From: UBA966 sp046350355
GTDB taxonomy: Bacteria; Planctomycetota; Phycisphaerae; Phycisphaerales; SM1A02
Assembly: GCA_046350355.1 (NCBI GenBank)
Contig: JAXMAN010000001.1
Coordinates: 496,001-560,000 of the forward strand
Direction of reading: 5' to 3'
Length of the DNA: 64,000 nt
Part shown: positions 50,144 through 59,624 of the stretch, one piece after another
How positions within the stretch are numbered: the stretch's first letter is position 1
Layout of the letters: each line of letters begins with the position of its first letter
Notes under the pieces: generated by a model
Told to the model about the DNA's origin: nothing
Database searches by the model: none
What the model saw: the letters and a program-made list of their open reading frames with translations, nothing else
Translations under genes and position numbers: made by a program

Positions 50144-51544
50144 GTGCGATCGCTGCTTCGCCGACGCCTCCGGACCGTCGCGGCCCCCCGGTGGGACCGG
50201 CCCCACTGGGGTCTGGCGGCGCTGCTGCTGGCCCTCGCCGCGCTTGCTTCCGGCGTCTTCGCGGCGCCGCCGGCGGCCCCGCCCGCCACTCCCCCCGCGC
50301 GCGCCGTCGGAAGCTGGTGGGACCGCACCGATCCCGGCGCGGGCAAGCGCCTGCCGACGAGCCGCTACTACGCGCTGCGCAGCGACCTCTCGCCCGAGCT
50401 CACGCGCGCCTTCGGCGAGCACATGGACACGATGTACGAGGAGTTCATGCGCCGCCTGGTGCAGGGCTCGGGGCTGAAGCGCCGCAGCGCGGAGGTGCTC
50501 GACGTCTTCATCTTCGCGAAGCAGCAGGACTACCTCGACACGCTGCGCACCCGCTACGGCATCAACGGCACCGGCTCGGGCGGCATGTTCTTCCAGTCGC
50601 CGCGCGGCGCGGGGCTCGCCTTCTGGACGGAGAACCTCCCGCGCCAGCGCATCGAGCACGTCATGCAGCACGAGGGGTTCCACCAGTTCGCGGCGGCCTA
50701 CTTCGGCAACGGGCTGCCGCCCTGGCTGAACGAGGGGCTCGCGGAGTTCTTCGGCGAGTCCGTCGTGGAGGGGCGCACCGTCGTCATCGGACAGGCGAGC
50801 CCGGACGTGGTGGACGTCGTGAAGGAGGCGGTGGCGCGCGAGCTGCACATCCCCTTCGCCGAGATCCTGCAGATGGACGGCGCGCAGTGGAACGCGCGCG
50901 TGCGCGGCGGCACGGCGGCGCTGCAGTACATGCAGAGCTGGTCGATGGTGCACTTCCTGATCTACGGCGAGAAGGGCAAGTACCAGCCCTACTTCGTGCG
51001 CATGCTCAAGATGATCAACGACGGCAGCAGCGCCTGGGACGCGATGCGCGGGGCGTTCCGCTTCGCCAGTCCCGGCGACATCGACCTCTTCGAGCGCAGC
51101 TGGAAGCAGCATGTCGCGGACTCGAAGGCGGGCGCCTTCATCGCCGCGCGCGGCCGTCTGGAGTTCCTGGCCGAGGGGCTCGAGCAGGTCTGGAGCAAGG
51201 GCGCGCGCCCGAAGAAGCTCGCCGAGCTGCGCGACGCGCTGCGCGAGGCGGGCTTCAAGCACACCGCCGTCTCGCACGGCTACTCGATCACCCTCGCCGC
51301 CACCGACGACGCGAACTTCACGCTCCCCGCCGACGCGCTCAATCCCGCGGGCGCGAACATCGAGCTCGCCCCCGCGAAGACCTCCAAGAACGCGAAGGAG
51401 CGCAAGCTGGCGGAGCAGAACCCGATGCCTCCGACGATCCGCACCAAGGGGCTGCTTCCCAAGAACCTCACGGTGGTGTGGACGCGCCGCGCCGACGATC
51501 CCGCGCGCTTCGACTACGACGTGGTGATCGACGAGGGGAAGTAG
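50144..51544 (+). CDS. Exported DUF1570 protein, putative metallopeptidase
   Basis: The 466-residue protein has an N-terminal hydrophobic segment (LAALLLALAALASGVFA) and a DUF1570 domain with HEGFH (an HExxH-type zinc site) in VMQHEGFHQFAAAYFG. The nearby NEGLAEFF could supply a third ligand, as in gluzincins. A C-terminal beta-rich domain follows (LTVVWTRRADDPARFDYDVV). DUF1570 proteins are common in planctomycetes. Catalysis is inferred from the motif only. The start is GTG. Confidence 0.8.
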   Translation: MRSLLRRRLRTVAAPRWDRPHWGLAALLLALAALASGVFAAPPAAPPATPPARAVGSWWDRTDPGAGKRLPTSRYYALRSDLSPELTRAFGEHMDTMYEEFMRRLVQGSGLKRRSAEVLDVFIFAKQQDYLDTLRTRYGINGTGSGGMFFQSPRGAGLAFWTENLPRQRIEHVMQHEGFHQFAAAYFGNGLPPWLNEGLAEFFGESVVEGRTVVIGQASPDVVDVVKEAVARELHIPFAEILQMDGAQWNARVRGGTAALQYMQSWSMVHFLIYGEKGKYQPYFVRMLKMINDGSSAWDAMRGAFRFASPGDIDLFERSWKQHVADSKAGAFIAARGRLEFLAEGLEQVWSKGARPKKLAELRDALREAGFKHTAVSHGYSITLAATDDANFTLPADALNPAGANIELAPAKTSKNAKERKLAEQNPMPPTIRTKGLLPKNLTVVWTRRADDPARFDYDVVIDEGK

Positions 51545-51587
51545 CGCCCCGCGCGCGCGGCGACGCGCGTGCGCGCCCGCCCGCCCA

Positions 51588-52466
51588 TCACCGGTCGTTC
51601 GGGAAGTTCCACTGCTCGCCGGGCTGGTAGGCCAGGAGCTCGTAGAGCTGCTTGCGCGTCTGCATCTGCGGCAGCAGCGTGCGCACGCTGCCGTCGCGCT
51701 GGAGCGCCTGCAGCCCGCGCGCGACCTCGCCCATCGCCAGGCGCATCATGCTCAGCGGGTAGATGACGACCTGGTAGCCCAGCTCGCCGAAGCGCCGCGC
51801 GTCGATGTCGGGGGTCTTGCCGAACTCGGTCATGTTCGCCAGCAGCGGTCCGGGGGAGGCCTTCGCGAAGTCGGCGAACTCCTGCTCGCTCTGCAGCCCC
51901 TCGGGGAAGATCATGTCCGCGCCCGCCTCGCGGTAGAGGTTGGCGCGGCGGACCGCGTCGTCGAAGCCGCTGACGTGGCGCGCGTCGGTGCGCGCGATGA
52001 TCACGAAGTCCGGGCTGAGGCGGTAGCGCGCCATCGCGCGCACCTTGTCGGCCATCGCGTCGGCGGGGACGAGGTCCTTGCCGTCGAGGTGCCCGCAGCG
52101 CTTGGGGAAGACCTGGTCCTCGACATGCAGCGCCGCCGCGCCCGCGCGCTCGTACTCGACGACGGTGCGGATGCAGCACTCGACCTCGCCGTAGCCGGTG
52201 TCGGCGTCGGCGATGACGGGGAGCTTGCTCGCGTCGGCGATCTCGCGGATCGTGCGCGCCATCTCGGTGAGCGTGATCAGGCCGATGTCGGGGTAGCCCG
52301 CGACGTTCGCCGTCGCGCCGCCGCTGATGTAGCACGCCTCGAAGCCCGCCTGCGCGGCGGCGCGCGCGACCAGCGCGTTGAAGGCGCCGGGCACCATCAC
52401 GGTGCCGCGCTTCCACGCGTCGCGCAGCCGGCGGCCGGGGTGCGGCACGTTGGGCTGGAAGGTCAC
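51588..52466 (-). CDS. prpB: Methylisocitrate lyase
   Basis: PrpB cleaves 2-methylisocitrate to pyruvate and succinate in the methylcitrate cycle. The 292-residue protein shows GFEACYISGGATANVAGYPD, the metal-binding VIADADTGYGE, the isocitrate-lyase signature FPKRCGHLDGK with the catalytic Cys, and IIARTDAR. The C-terminus QPGEQWNFPNDR is truncated relative to isocitrate lyase, as expected for PrpB. The GTG start overlaps the upstream gene's stop as GTGA. A divergent citrate-synthase-like gene nearby completes the pairing. Confidence 0.9.
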   Translation of the reverse strand: MTFQPNVPHPGRRLRDAWKRGTVMVPGAFNALVARAAAQAGFEACYISGGATANVAGYPDIGLITLTEMARTIREIADASKLPVIADADTGYGEVECCIRTVVEYERAGAAALHVEDQVFPKRCGHLDGKDLVPADAMADKVRAMARYRLSPDFVIIARTDARHVSGFDDAVRRANLYREAGADMIFPEGLQSEQEFADFAKASPGPLLANMTEFGKTPDIDARRFGELGYQVVIYPLSMMRLAMGEVARGLQALQRDGSVRTLLPQMQTRKQLYELLAYQPGEQWNFPNDR

Positions 52467-53212
52467 GGCGTCGCCTCGCGCGTGCCCGAGGGGACCATCG
52501 GCGCCGCCTCGACGGGCTCCGCCGCGCCGGGCACCTGCTTCACGAAGACGTACGGGCCCTTCACCGCGCCCCAGACCTGCTTGCCGGCCTTGTCGTAGCC
52601 GCGGTCCCAGCTGCGCAGCGTGTCGGGGGTGAGCACGACCTCGCTCGTCGCGTACGCGGCGCCGCGCAGCGCGCTGCCGCAGCCGTCGCCGGTGGTCGCG
52701 CCGCGCATCTCCTTCGGGCCGGTGCGCGAGAGGACGACGCTGCAGCCGAAGCGCGGCGTGAGCAGCGCCGGATCGAGCGCGTTGAAGCGCTCCGGCGCGC
52801 TCCATGCGCCCGCGCAGGTCAGCGGGTCGCCGGGGAGCTCGTAGACGATGCTCTCGGCCTTGCCGCCGGGCGCCGCGATCACGTGGTAGACGCGCTGGCG
52901 GTAGGGGGTCTGCTGCGCGTTGGCCATCGCCTGCTCCACGTAGAGCCAGTCGCCGTCGGTGCGCTCCTTCCAGATGCGCACGATGTGGAGGCGGATGTCG
53001 AAGTAGGCGCTGTCCTGCGCCGCCTGCGCGGCGGTCGTGTAGCTGCCCTCGAGCCAGGCCGCCGCGTCGCGCGCGGCGCTGTCCATGGGGAGCCCCGCGG
53101 GCTCGAGCGCGCCGCCGCCCTGCACGGTGGCGCTGCTGCAGCCGCCCCCGAGCGCGCCCGTGGCGAGGAGCGTGGCTGTGCCGATAATCGCCGAGAATCG
53201 TCGGGAAATCAT
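52463..53212 (-). CDS. CpcT/CpeT-family lipoprotein-like protein
   Basis: The 249-residue protein has a hydrophobic export signal with a possible lipobox (LGGGC near residue 25) and a CpcT/CpeT (DUF1001) domain: FDIRLHIVRIWKERTDGDWLY, VEQAMANAQQTPYRQRVYHV, GCSVVLSRTGPKEMRG and LRSWDRGYDKAG. The family is known for phycobilin chromophore lyases, but similar proteins occur in bacteria without phycobilins, so that activity is not implied. It leads into prpB with a GTGA overlap. Confidence 0.8.
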   Translation of the reverse strand: MISRRFSAIIGTATLLATGALGGGCSSATVQGGGALEPAGLPMDSAARDAAAWLEGSYTTAAQAAQDSAYFDIRLHIVRIWKERTDGDWLYVEQAMANAQQTPYRQRVYHVIAAPGGKAESIVYELPGDPLTCAGAWSAPERFNALDPALLTPRFGCSVVLSRTGPKEMRGATTGDGCGSALRGAAYATSEVVLTPDTLRSWDRGYDKAGKQVWGAVKGPYVFVKQVPGAAEPVEAAPMVPSGTREATP

Positions 53213-53366
53213 GGTGTGGAGCGCGTCCTTCGCGCGGCGCGATCCTACCTCTGCGCCACGGGCGCTGCGTGCGACCGCTACGATCCGGGACTCGGAATCG
53301 CGCGCGCGGGGATCTGTTCCGGTGCGCGCACAAGCACCCCAGACGAAGAAGAGCAGGACACCCACC

Positions 53367-54536
53367 ATGACGGCCAGCGCTGCCCCCTCGAACCCTGTCG
53401 CCACCCCCAAGCCGGTCGACACCCGCGGCCTCGCCAACCAGGTGATCGGCGAGACCGAGATCTGCGCCGTCACCCAGACCGAGCTCATCTACCGCGGCTA
53501 CGAGATCGCCGATCTCGCCGCGAAGGCCACCTTCGAGGAGGTCTCCTTCCTGGTGCTCGTGGGCCACAAGCCCACCCCGACCGAGCTCGACGCGTGGACC
53601 AAGGAGATCAAGACGCTGCGCGACGTCCCCGCCGCGGTGCGCGAGCAGCTCCAGAACGTCGTCAAGGGCGCGCCGACCGCGCACCCGATGAGCCTGCTGC
53701 GCACCGGCGTCAGCCTGCTCAGCCACGTCGATGCGGACTGCGAGTCCAACGCCCCCGACGCGGAGCTGCGCAAGGCCAAGCGCCTGCTCGCCAAGATCCC
53801 GACCCTCATCGGCATCATCCAGCGCACCATCGAGGGCAAGACCGCGCTCGATCCGGACCCGACGCTGGGCCACGCCGCGAACCTGCTCTGGATGATGACC
53901 GGCCGCCGCCCCTCGGAGCTCGAGGCGCGCATCGTCGACGTCAGCCTCATCCTGTACGCGGAGCACGACTTCAACGCCAGCACCTTCACCTGCCGCTGCA
54001 TCGCCAGCACCGAGGCGGACATGCACAGCGCGGTCTGCGGCGGCATCGGCGCCCTCAAGGGCCCGCTGCACGGCGGCGCCAACGAGATGGCGATGGAGAT
54101 GCTCAAGGACCTCGACCGCGACACCTCCGCCAGCGGCGAGAGCGTCGACACCTGGATGCAGCGCGCCTTCGCCGAGAAGCGCAAGCTCATGGGCTTCGGC
54201 CACCGCGTCTACAAGAACGGCGACCACCGCGCGGGCATCCTGCGCGGCTGGGGCCTCAAGCTCGCGGAGCAGCAGGGCCCGCAGTCGAAGAAGTGGTTCG
54301 ACCTGGGCGACAAGGTGCAGGCGATCATGCTCAAGGAGAAGAACATCCACCCCAACGTGGACTTCCCCTGCGGCATGACCTACTTCATCATGGGCATCCC
54401 GGTCCCGCAGTACACGCCGATCTTCGTGGCGGCGCGCATCACGGGCTGGTGCGCGCACATCATGGAGCAGCACCGCAACAACCGCATCATCCGCCCGCTG
54501 GCCGAGTACCAGGGACCCAAGAACCTCAAGTGGTGA
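53367..54536 (+). CDS. prpC: 2-methylcitrate or citrate synthase
   Basis: The 389-residue enzyme condenses an acyl-CoA with oxaloacetate. Active-site segments are visible: GPLHGGANEMAME (first His), KLMGFGHRVYKNGDHR (second His) and NVDFPCGMTY (the acidic residue). The size and YRGYEIADLAAKATFEEVSFL favour the short 2-methylcitrate-synthase type, and the adjacent prpB supports propionyl-CoA use; citrate synthase activity cannot be excluded. The ATG has a weak Shine-Dalgarno AGCAGGA. The stop overlaps the convergent helicase gene by 11 nt. Confidence 0.85.
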   Translation: MTASAAPSNPVATPKPVDTRGLANQVIGETEICAVTQTELIYRGYEIADLAAKATFEEVSFLVLVGHKPTPTELDAWTKEIKTLRDVPAAVREQLQNVVKGAPTAHPMSLLRTGVSLLSHVDADCESNAPDAELRKAKRLLAKIPTLIGIIQRTIEGKTALDPDPTLGHAANLLWMMTGRRPSELEARIVDVSLILYAEHDFNASTFTCRCIASTEADMHSAVCGGIGALKGPLHGGANEMAMEMLKDLDRDTSASGESVDTWMQRAFAEKRKLMGFGHRVYKNGDHRAGILRGWGLKLAEQQGPQSKKWFDLGDKVQAIMLKEKNIHPNVDFPCGMTYFIMGIPVPQYTPIFVAARITGWCAHIMEQHRNNRIIRPLAEYQGPKNLKW

Positions 54537-57500
54537 CGCCGGCGGCGCGCTCGATGCGCGCCACCACCGCGGCGGGATCCTTCAGCCACTGCGCGCTCCA
54601 GACGCGCTCGACGCGCCATCCCAGGCGCGCGAGCACGGCGCGGCGCAGCAGCTCGCGGTCCGCGACGGTCGGGGTCTCGCTCCAGAACGGCCCGTCGAAC
54701 TCGACGCCCACCGCCCAGCGCCTCGGGTTCGCGCGGTCGCGCAGCGCCAGGCTGATGCGGTAGCCGCTGCGCCCCACGTGCCGGTCGACGGTCCAGCCGC
54801 GCGCCTCGAGCGCGCGCGCGACCTGCTCCTCGAGCGCGTCGGGGCGGCCCGCGTGCGCGGATGCGGCGGTCGCGCCGCCCGCGCCCGTCGCGCCGGCGCC
54901 GCCCGCGCCCGCGCCACCCTCCGCCGCGGGCAGGCTGCCCTGCTCGGCGAAGGCGAGGAAGTCGCGCAGCAGCCGCACGCCCACCACGGCGGTGCGCGAC
55001 GCGTCGATGTCGCCCGCGCGGATCGTGCTGAAGACGAGCATCTGCTCCTGCGCGCGCGTGATCGCCACGTTCAGGCGCCGCTCGCCGCCGGCGCGGTTCA
55101 TCGGGCCGAAGTTCATCGCGAGCTTGCCATCCGCGTCGCGGCCGTAGCCGATGGAGAAGAGCATCGTCGCGCGCTCGTCCCCCTGGACCGCCTCGAGGTT
55201 CTTGATCATCACCGGATCGCGCAGCGCCGCGACCGTGGCGCGCAGCGCGGGGTCCGCGTCGACCGCCTCGTCGAAGAGGTCCTGGATGCGGTCCGACTGC
55301 GCGATGCTGAAGGCGACGACGCCGAGCGAGCGGTTCGCGGGCACCGCCTCCGGCGCGCGCAGGCGGCGCAGCAGCTCGTCGACGACGGCGCGCGCCTCGG
55401 CCTCGTTGGTGCGCGTGCGCGCGCGGTCGTAGGTGCCCTGCACGACGCGCAGGCCGACGCCCAGCAGCGGGTCCTCGCGCAGCGCGTTGGGGAAGGTCTG
55501 CAGGCGGCCGCCGTAGATCTCGGCGTTGCTGAAGGCGATGAGGCGCTCGTCGCGGCTGCGGTAGTGCCAGCGCAGCATCAGCTCGGGCATGCGCGCGGCG
55601 ACGAACTCGTCGAGCAGGCTCTCGAGCTCCTCCGGCGCGTCCTCGTCGACGGGGGCGGCCTCGTCGCCGGGGCCGGCGTCGAAGAAGCTCGTCGGCGGGA
55701 GCTGCCGAGAATCGCCGACGACCACCGCGGCGCCCGCGCGGCTGAGCGCGCCGAGCGCGTCCGCCAGCGGCACCTGCGAGGCCTCGTCGAAGACCACCAG
55801 GTCGAAGGGGGGCAGCGAGGGATCCAGGTGCATCGCGGCGCTGAGCGGGCTCGCGAGCACGACGGGCTTCAGCGCGGCGAGCGCGGGGCCGGTCTGGCGC
55901 ACCAGCGTGCGGATCGAGCGGCGCGGGCGCTGCAGCGCGCGCAGCTCCGCGAGGCGCGCGAGCGCGGCGGCGGCCTCGGGCGCCTTCGACTGCTCGAGCG
56001 CGGCGACGCGCGCCTTCACGCCGGCGGCGGCGCGCGCGGCCACGCCCTCGCGCGACTGCTCCAGCCGCGTCGCGTACGCGCCCGCCAGGCGCTCCACGAC
56101 CGCGGGATCGAAGCTGCGGAACGCCTCCAGGTTCTCGCGCAGCGAGCGCCACCAGGCGGCGAGCGCGGCGCGCTCGGCGGCGACGGGGGCGTCGGCGGGA
56201 GCGACGGCGCCCGCCGCGACGGCTTCGGCGATCGGGCCCGCGCCCGCGGCGCGCGCGGCGGCCGCGGCGGCGAGCCAGGCGTTCCATTCGCCCAGGCGCG
56301 CGGCGGCGCCGGCCCAGCGCTGCGCCTGCTCGGCGCGCAGGGCGGGGGCGTCCTCCCATGTCGGTTCGAAGGGCGCGATCGTCGCGAGCGCGGCGGCGGC
56401 GGCCTGCGCATGCGCGCGCACGGCGGCGGCGCCGCGGGCGGCCGCGCCGTCGCGCGCGCGCTGCACGAGCGCGGGCGTGACGGGCGCGCCCAGCGCGCGG
56501 GCGCCCTCGGTGCACGCGGTCGCGAGCCGCTCGAGCGCTTCCAGGCGCGACTGCGCCGTCGCGGCGTCGGGGAACTCGCCCATGCGCGCCTCGACGACGG
56601 GGCGCGCCTGCTGCGCGGCGTTGCGCGCGGTCGCCAGGCGGCCGATCGCGGTGAGCGCGCCGTCGAGCCACTCGCGGTCGGTGGGCACCTTGTTGCGGCA
56701 GTGCGGCATGAGCTCGCGCGCGATGGCGCGCCGCGCGAACCAGCCGAAGATCCAGAAGCGCGCGCCGCGCGTGCGCAGGTCCGCCAGCAGCGGCGCGGGA
56801 TCGAGGTCCTCGACGCTGTGGTCGAAGGCGCGCGCGGCGAAGACCTCGCGGCGCGCGTCCTTCTCGTCCAGCAGCGCGCGCATGCGCACGCGCAGCTCGG
56901 ACTGGCGCGCGGCCCAGCGCGCGGGGTCGGTCGTCTCGGCGAGCGTGCCCGCCGGGACCGCGGCCAGCTCGGACATCGACGCGGCGGCGCCGAGCGCGGT
57001 GAGCGCGTCCAGCGCCGCGACCGCGATGCAGGTGCCCGCGGGCAGCCCCGCGGCATGCTCGAACTCCGCGGCCTCGCGCGCCGAGGCGAGCGTCGCCTGC
57101 GCGAAGGCGCGCGCGGCGGCCGCGAAGGCCTCCGGGTCGGCCGAGGGGGCGGGGCGGCGCAGCTCGCGCAGCGGGTGCTCCGCCAGCGGCGCGCAGCGCT
57201 GCGCGGCGGCGGTCAGCGCGCGCGCGGACTCCAGCAGCGCGTCGAGCTGCGGCGCCGTCGTCAGCGCGTTCACGGTCGCGGAGAGATCGGCCGTGCCGGG
57301 GCCGCCGGGGGTGCCGGCGGCGCTGCCGCCCGCGCCGCCCTGCAGCTCCTGCGGCGTCGCGCCCAGCTCCGCCAGGCGCGCCGCGCCTGAATACGCGCTG
57401 TGTCCGATCGCGCGCACGGTGCGCGTCGCCGCGCGAAGCTGCTCCAGGTGCAGGCACTCCGTCGCGGCGGCGGGCGCGCCCGCGGCGGTGCGCACGCCCT

Positions 57501-58665
57501 CGAGCCCATCGAGCGCCTCCTTCACCTGCGCGACGAACTCCGCGCGGCCGCACCGTTCGGGGTGCAGGTCGAGCATCCACGGCCCGAGCCCGCCCTCCTG
57601 CAGGCGGCGCGCGACGACATCGAGCGCGACCTGCTTCTCGGCGACGAAGAGCACGCGCAGCCCCGCGGCGACGGCGTTGCTCACCAGGTTCGCGATGGTC
57701 TGGCTCTTGCCCGTTCCCGGCGGTCCCTGCAGCACGAAGCTGCGGCGCGCGCCCGCCGCGACCACCGCCGCGAGCTGGCTGCCGTCGCAGGGCAGCGGCA
57801 TCGCCAGCGTCGACGGATCCATCGCTTCCAGCACGCGTTCATCGACCACCGCCGCCGCGCCCGCGCCCAGCGGCGCCGCCGCGCCCGACTGGCCGCGCGT
57901 CAGCACCGGCGCGACCACGGGATGCCCCTCGAGCTGCGCGCGCCGTTCGCGGATGTCCACCCAGATCGGCCACTTGCGGAAGTCCAGCAGCGCCAGGTGC
58001 GCCTCCTCGTGCACCGCCCAGCCCGGGAGCGCCGCGATCCGCGCGCGCACCGCCTCCAGGATCGCCAGAACATCGATGCCCGCCTCGTCCTCGGGAAGCT
58101 CCTCGAGTCCCAGCTCGAGCCCGTGCTTCACGCGCAGGAACTCCACGAGCGCGGCGTTGAGCTGCACGTCGCCGGCGCCGCGGCGCACGCGGCAGCCTTC
58201 CTCACGCGAGATGCGCTCGATCTCCACCGGCACCAGCAGCAGCGGCGCGCGGCCGCTCTGCCCGGTAGCGGCGTCGCTGTGCTCGAGCATCCCCACCGCC
58301 AGGAAGAGCGCGTTCGCGCCCGTCTCGTCCTGCGTGCGCGCGGCGCGGCGCGCGATCTCGATCGAGTCGCGCGCGCAGCGGTCGGCGGCGACGCGCATGC
58401 GCAGCACGCCGCGGCGCAGGTCGGCGCCGAGCTGCTCCGGCGTCGCGCCCTCGGCGGCGGGCTGCAGCGCGAACCAGCGTCCCTCGGCGGCGAAGGCGTC
58501 CTCGATCGCGTCGAGCGCCTCGCGCCCGTGCGCGGCGACGGCCATGGACTGCCGGGTCGGCCGGAAGTTGAGGAGGCGGTTGCGGAGCGAGAGGTCCAGC
58601 AGCCGGGCCAGGAGCGCGTCGATCCGCGCATCCGTGCGCCCCTCGGGCAGGGTCGTCGCCGTCAT
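54526..58665 (-). CDS. DUF4011-SF1 helicase with Vsr-like C-terminal nuclease domain
   Basis: This 1379-residue protein begins with a DUF4011 domain (RIDALLARLLDLSLRNRLLN). The SF1 helicase has Walker A LQGPPGTGKS (312-321), Walker B VVFDEASQVPLADAL, motif III VVGDSRQLPPTSFF, and GERRLNVAITRAQEQMLVF (motifs V-VI). A long helical middle region separates the first and second helicase halves. The last 110 residues (LEARGWTVDRHVGRSGYRIS, VGVEFDGPFW, ARLGWRVERVWSAQWL) resemble a Vsr/DUF559-type nuclease. DUF4011-helicase-Vsr is, from memory, a single-gene phage-defence architecture called Hhe. Here it is not in an obvious defence island. TATCCT lies 9 nt before the ATG. Confidence 0.88.
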   Translation of the reverse strand: MTATTLPEGRTDARIDALLARLLDLSLRNRLLNFRPTRQSMAVAAHGREALDAIEDAFAAEGRWFALQPAAEGATPEQLGADLRRGVLRMRVAADRCARDSIEIARRAARTQDETGANALFLAVGMLEHSDAATGQSGRAPLLLVPVEIERISREEGCRVRRGAGDVQLNAALVEFLRVKHGLELGLEELPEDEAGIDVLAILEAVRARIAALPGWAVHEEAHLALLDFRKWPIWVDIRERRAQLEGHPVVAPVLTRGQSGAAAPLGAGAAAVVDERVLEAMDPSTLAMPLPCDGSQLAAVVAAGARRSFVLQGPPGTGKSQTIANLVSNAVAAGLRVLFVAEKQVALDVVARRLQEGGLGPWMLDLHPERCGRAEFVAQVKEALDGLEGVRTAAGAPAAATECLHLEQLRAATRTVRAIGHSAYSGAARLAELGATPQELQGGAGGSAAGTPGGPGTADLSATVNALTTAPQLDALLESARALTAAAQRCAPLAEHPLRELRRPAPSADPEAFAAAARAFAQATLASAREAAEFEHAAGLPAGTCIAVAALDALTALGAAASMSELAAVPAGTLAETTDPARWAARQSELRVRMRALLDEKDARREVFAARAFDHSVEDLDPAPLLADLRTRGARFWIFGWFARRAIARELMPHCRNKVPTDREWLDGALTAIGRLATARNAAQQARPVVEARMGEFPDAATAQSRLEALERLATACTEGARALGAPVTPALVQRARDGAAARGAAAVRAHAQAAAAALATIAPFEPTWEDAPALRAEQAQRWAGAAARLGEWNAWLAAAAAARAAGAGPIAEAVAAGAVAPADAPVAAERAALAAWWRSLRENLEAFRSFDPAVVERLAGAYATRLEQSREGVAARAAAGVKARVAALEQSKAPEAAAALARLAELRALQRPRRSIRTLVRQTGPALAALKPVVLASPLSAAMHLDPSLPPFDLVVFDEASQVPLADALGALSRAGAAVVVGDSRQLPPTSFFDAGPGDEAAPVDEDAPEELESLLDEFVAARMPELMLRWHYRSRDERLIAFSNAEIYGGRLQTFPNALREDPLLGVGLRVVQGTYDRARTRTNEAEARAVVDELLRRLRAPEAVPANRSLGVVAFSIAQSDRIQDLFDEAVDADPALRATVAALRDPVMIKNLEAVQGDERATMLFSIGYGRDADGKLAMNFGPMNRAGGERRLNVAITRAQEQMLVFSTIRAGDIDASRTAVVGVRLLRDFLAFAEQGSLPAAEGGAGAGGAGATGAGGATAASAHAGRPDALEEQVARALEARGWTVDRHVGRSGYRISLALRDRANPRRWAVGVEFDGPFWSETPTVADRELLRRAVLARLGWRVERVWSAQWLKDPAAVVARIERAAGVTT

Positions 58666-58674
58666 CGTCGCCGG

Positions 58675-58680
58675 AGGATA
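58675..58680 (-). promoter_or_regulatory. Putative -10 box of the DUF4011 helicase gene
   Basis: TATCCT on the minus strand lies 9 nt before the ATG at 58665, just after the terminator of the gene upstream. Confidence 0.5.
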
Positions 58681-58692
58681 GAAGCGCAACGC

Positions 58693-58724
58693 ACGCGGCG
58701 CGGACGATCTCGTCCGCGCCGCGT
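58693..58724 (-). terminator. 15-bp hairpin after the PEP-CTERM gene
   Basis: ACGCGGCGCGGACGA (58693-58707) is the exact reverse complement of TCGTCCGCGCCGCGT (58710-58724). It lies 39 nt after the PEP-CTERM stop on the minus strand and just ahead of the helicase promoter box. Confidence 0.7.
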
Positions 58725-58763
58725 GGAAGTCGCGAAGTTGTGCCGGCCGGGCCGGCCGTCGCC

Positions 58764-59462
58764 TCAGCGGCGGCGGCGGCGCAGGGCGAGCATGCCCGCC
58801 ACGCCCAGGAGCGCGCTGGCACCGGGGCCGGGGACCACGATGAGCTGGTCCTGGTTGCTCTCGCTGACCAGGGCCTTGAGCTCGACGCCCGTGCCGAAGT
58901 CGACGGCCACGGCCGCGAAGAAGGCGTCCACCGCGGTGATGACGTCGGTCGAGAGGGCGCCGCCGTCGGTCGCGGAGGCCTTGAAGCTGCCGTCGTCCAG
59001 GCTCAGGCCGAAGTTCGGGGCCCAGGCGTTGAAGTCGTAGATGATCTCCCAGGCCGCGAGCTGGAAGGCGGCGCAGTACTCGTTGGTCGCGTTCGCGTCG
59101 AGCTGCTGGCCCGCGGCGAAGCTGTAGATCTTGGCCAGGGCGGCGGCCTTGGCGGCGCCCATCGGGTCGTTCAGCGGCGCGAAGGCCGGATCGACGATCT
59201 CGTACTGCGTGGGCGAGCCGGGCACGTACTGCCCGAGGTCGCAGCAGTAGGTCACGAAGACGCCGTTGTAGCCCGAGGGGCCGTTGCTCAGCGAGTTGAG
59301 GATCTGGCCCGCGTAGAGGTCGCCGCTGGCGAAGGCGGAGCTGACCTTGACGGTCATGCCGCGCTGGGTGCCGACGTAGACCATGTCGACGAATTCCGCC
59401 TGCGCCGTGGTGGCAGCGGCGAGGATCGTCCCGGTGGCGAGCAGAAGTGGGGTGATGCGCAT
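58764..59462 (-). CDS. PEP-CTERM sorting-domain protein
   Basis: The 232-residue exported protein has a signal peptide (ITPLLLATGTILAAATTAQA). A beta-rich domain follows, with VDMVYVGTQRGMTVKVSS and a Cys pair (VTYCCDLGQYVPG). It ends in a sorting signal of the planctomycete PEP-CTERM type: VPGPGASALLGVAGMLALRR with a short Arg-rich tail. It should be exported and processed by an exosortase, whose gene is not in the window. The ATG at 59462 has GGAG about 9 nt upstream. Its 5' leader contains a CCGTCG/CGACGG hairpin (59517-59531). Confidence 0.9.
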   Translation of the reverse strand: MRITPLLLATGTILAAATTAQAEFVDMVYVGTQRGMTVKVSSAFASGDLYAGQILNSLSNGPSGYNGVFVTYCCDLGQYVPGSPTQYEIVDPAFAPLNDPMGAAKAAALAKIYSFAAGQQLDANATNEYCAAFQLAAWEIIYDFNAWAPNFGLSLDDGSFKASATDGGALSTDVITAVDAFFAAVAVDFGTGVELKALVSESNQDQLIVVPGPGASALLGVAGMLALRRRRR

Positions 59463-59575
59463 GGGGTCGAGCTCCAAGGTGAGCCCTCTTCCCAGCCATC
59501 CCAAAATGGCGATGCCTCCGTCGCGTCGACGGAAGCCGCCTGGCCGCAGTGTGCCACGGGTTTTCACGGGGGCAA

Positions 59576-59602
59576 CCGCAGAACGCGAATTCTCGCTGCG
59601 GC
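59576..59602 (-). terminator. Hairpin after the large hydrolase gene
   Basis: CCGCA/TGCGG enclosing GCGA/TCGC with a 5-nt bulge lies 23 nt after the hydrolase stop, on the minus strand. It is a moderate terminator candidate. Confidence 0.4.
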
Positions 59603-59624
59603 GCCGTCGCTGAATGTCCAATAA

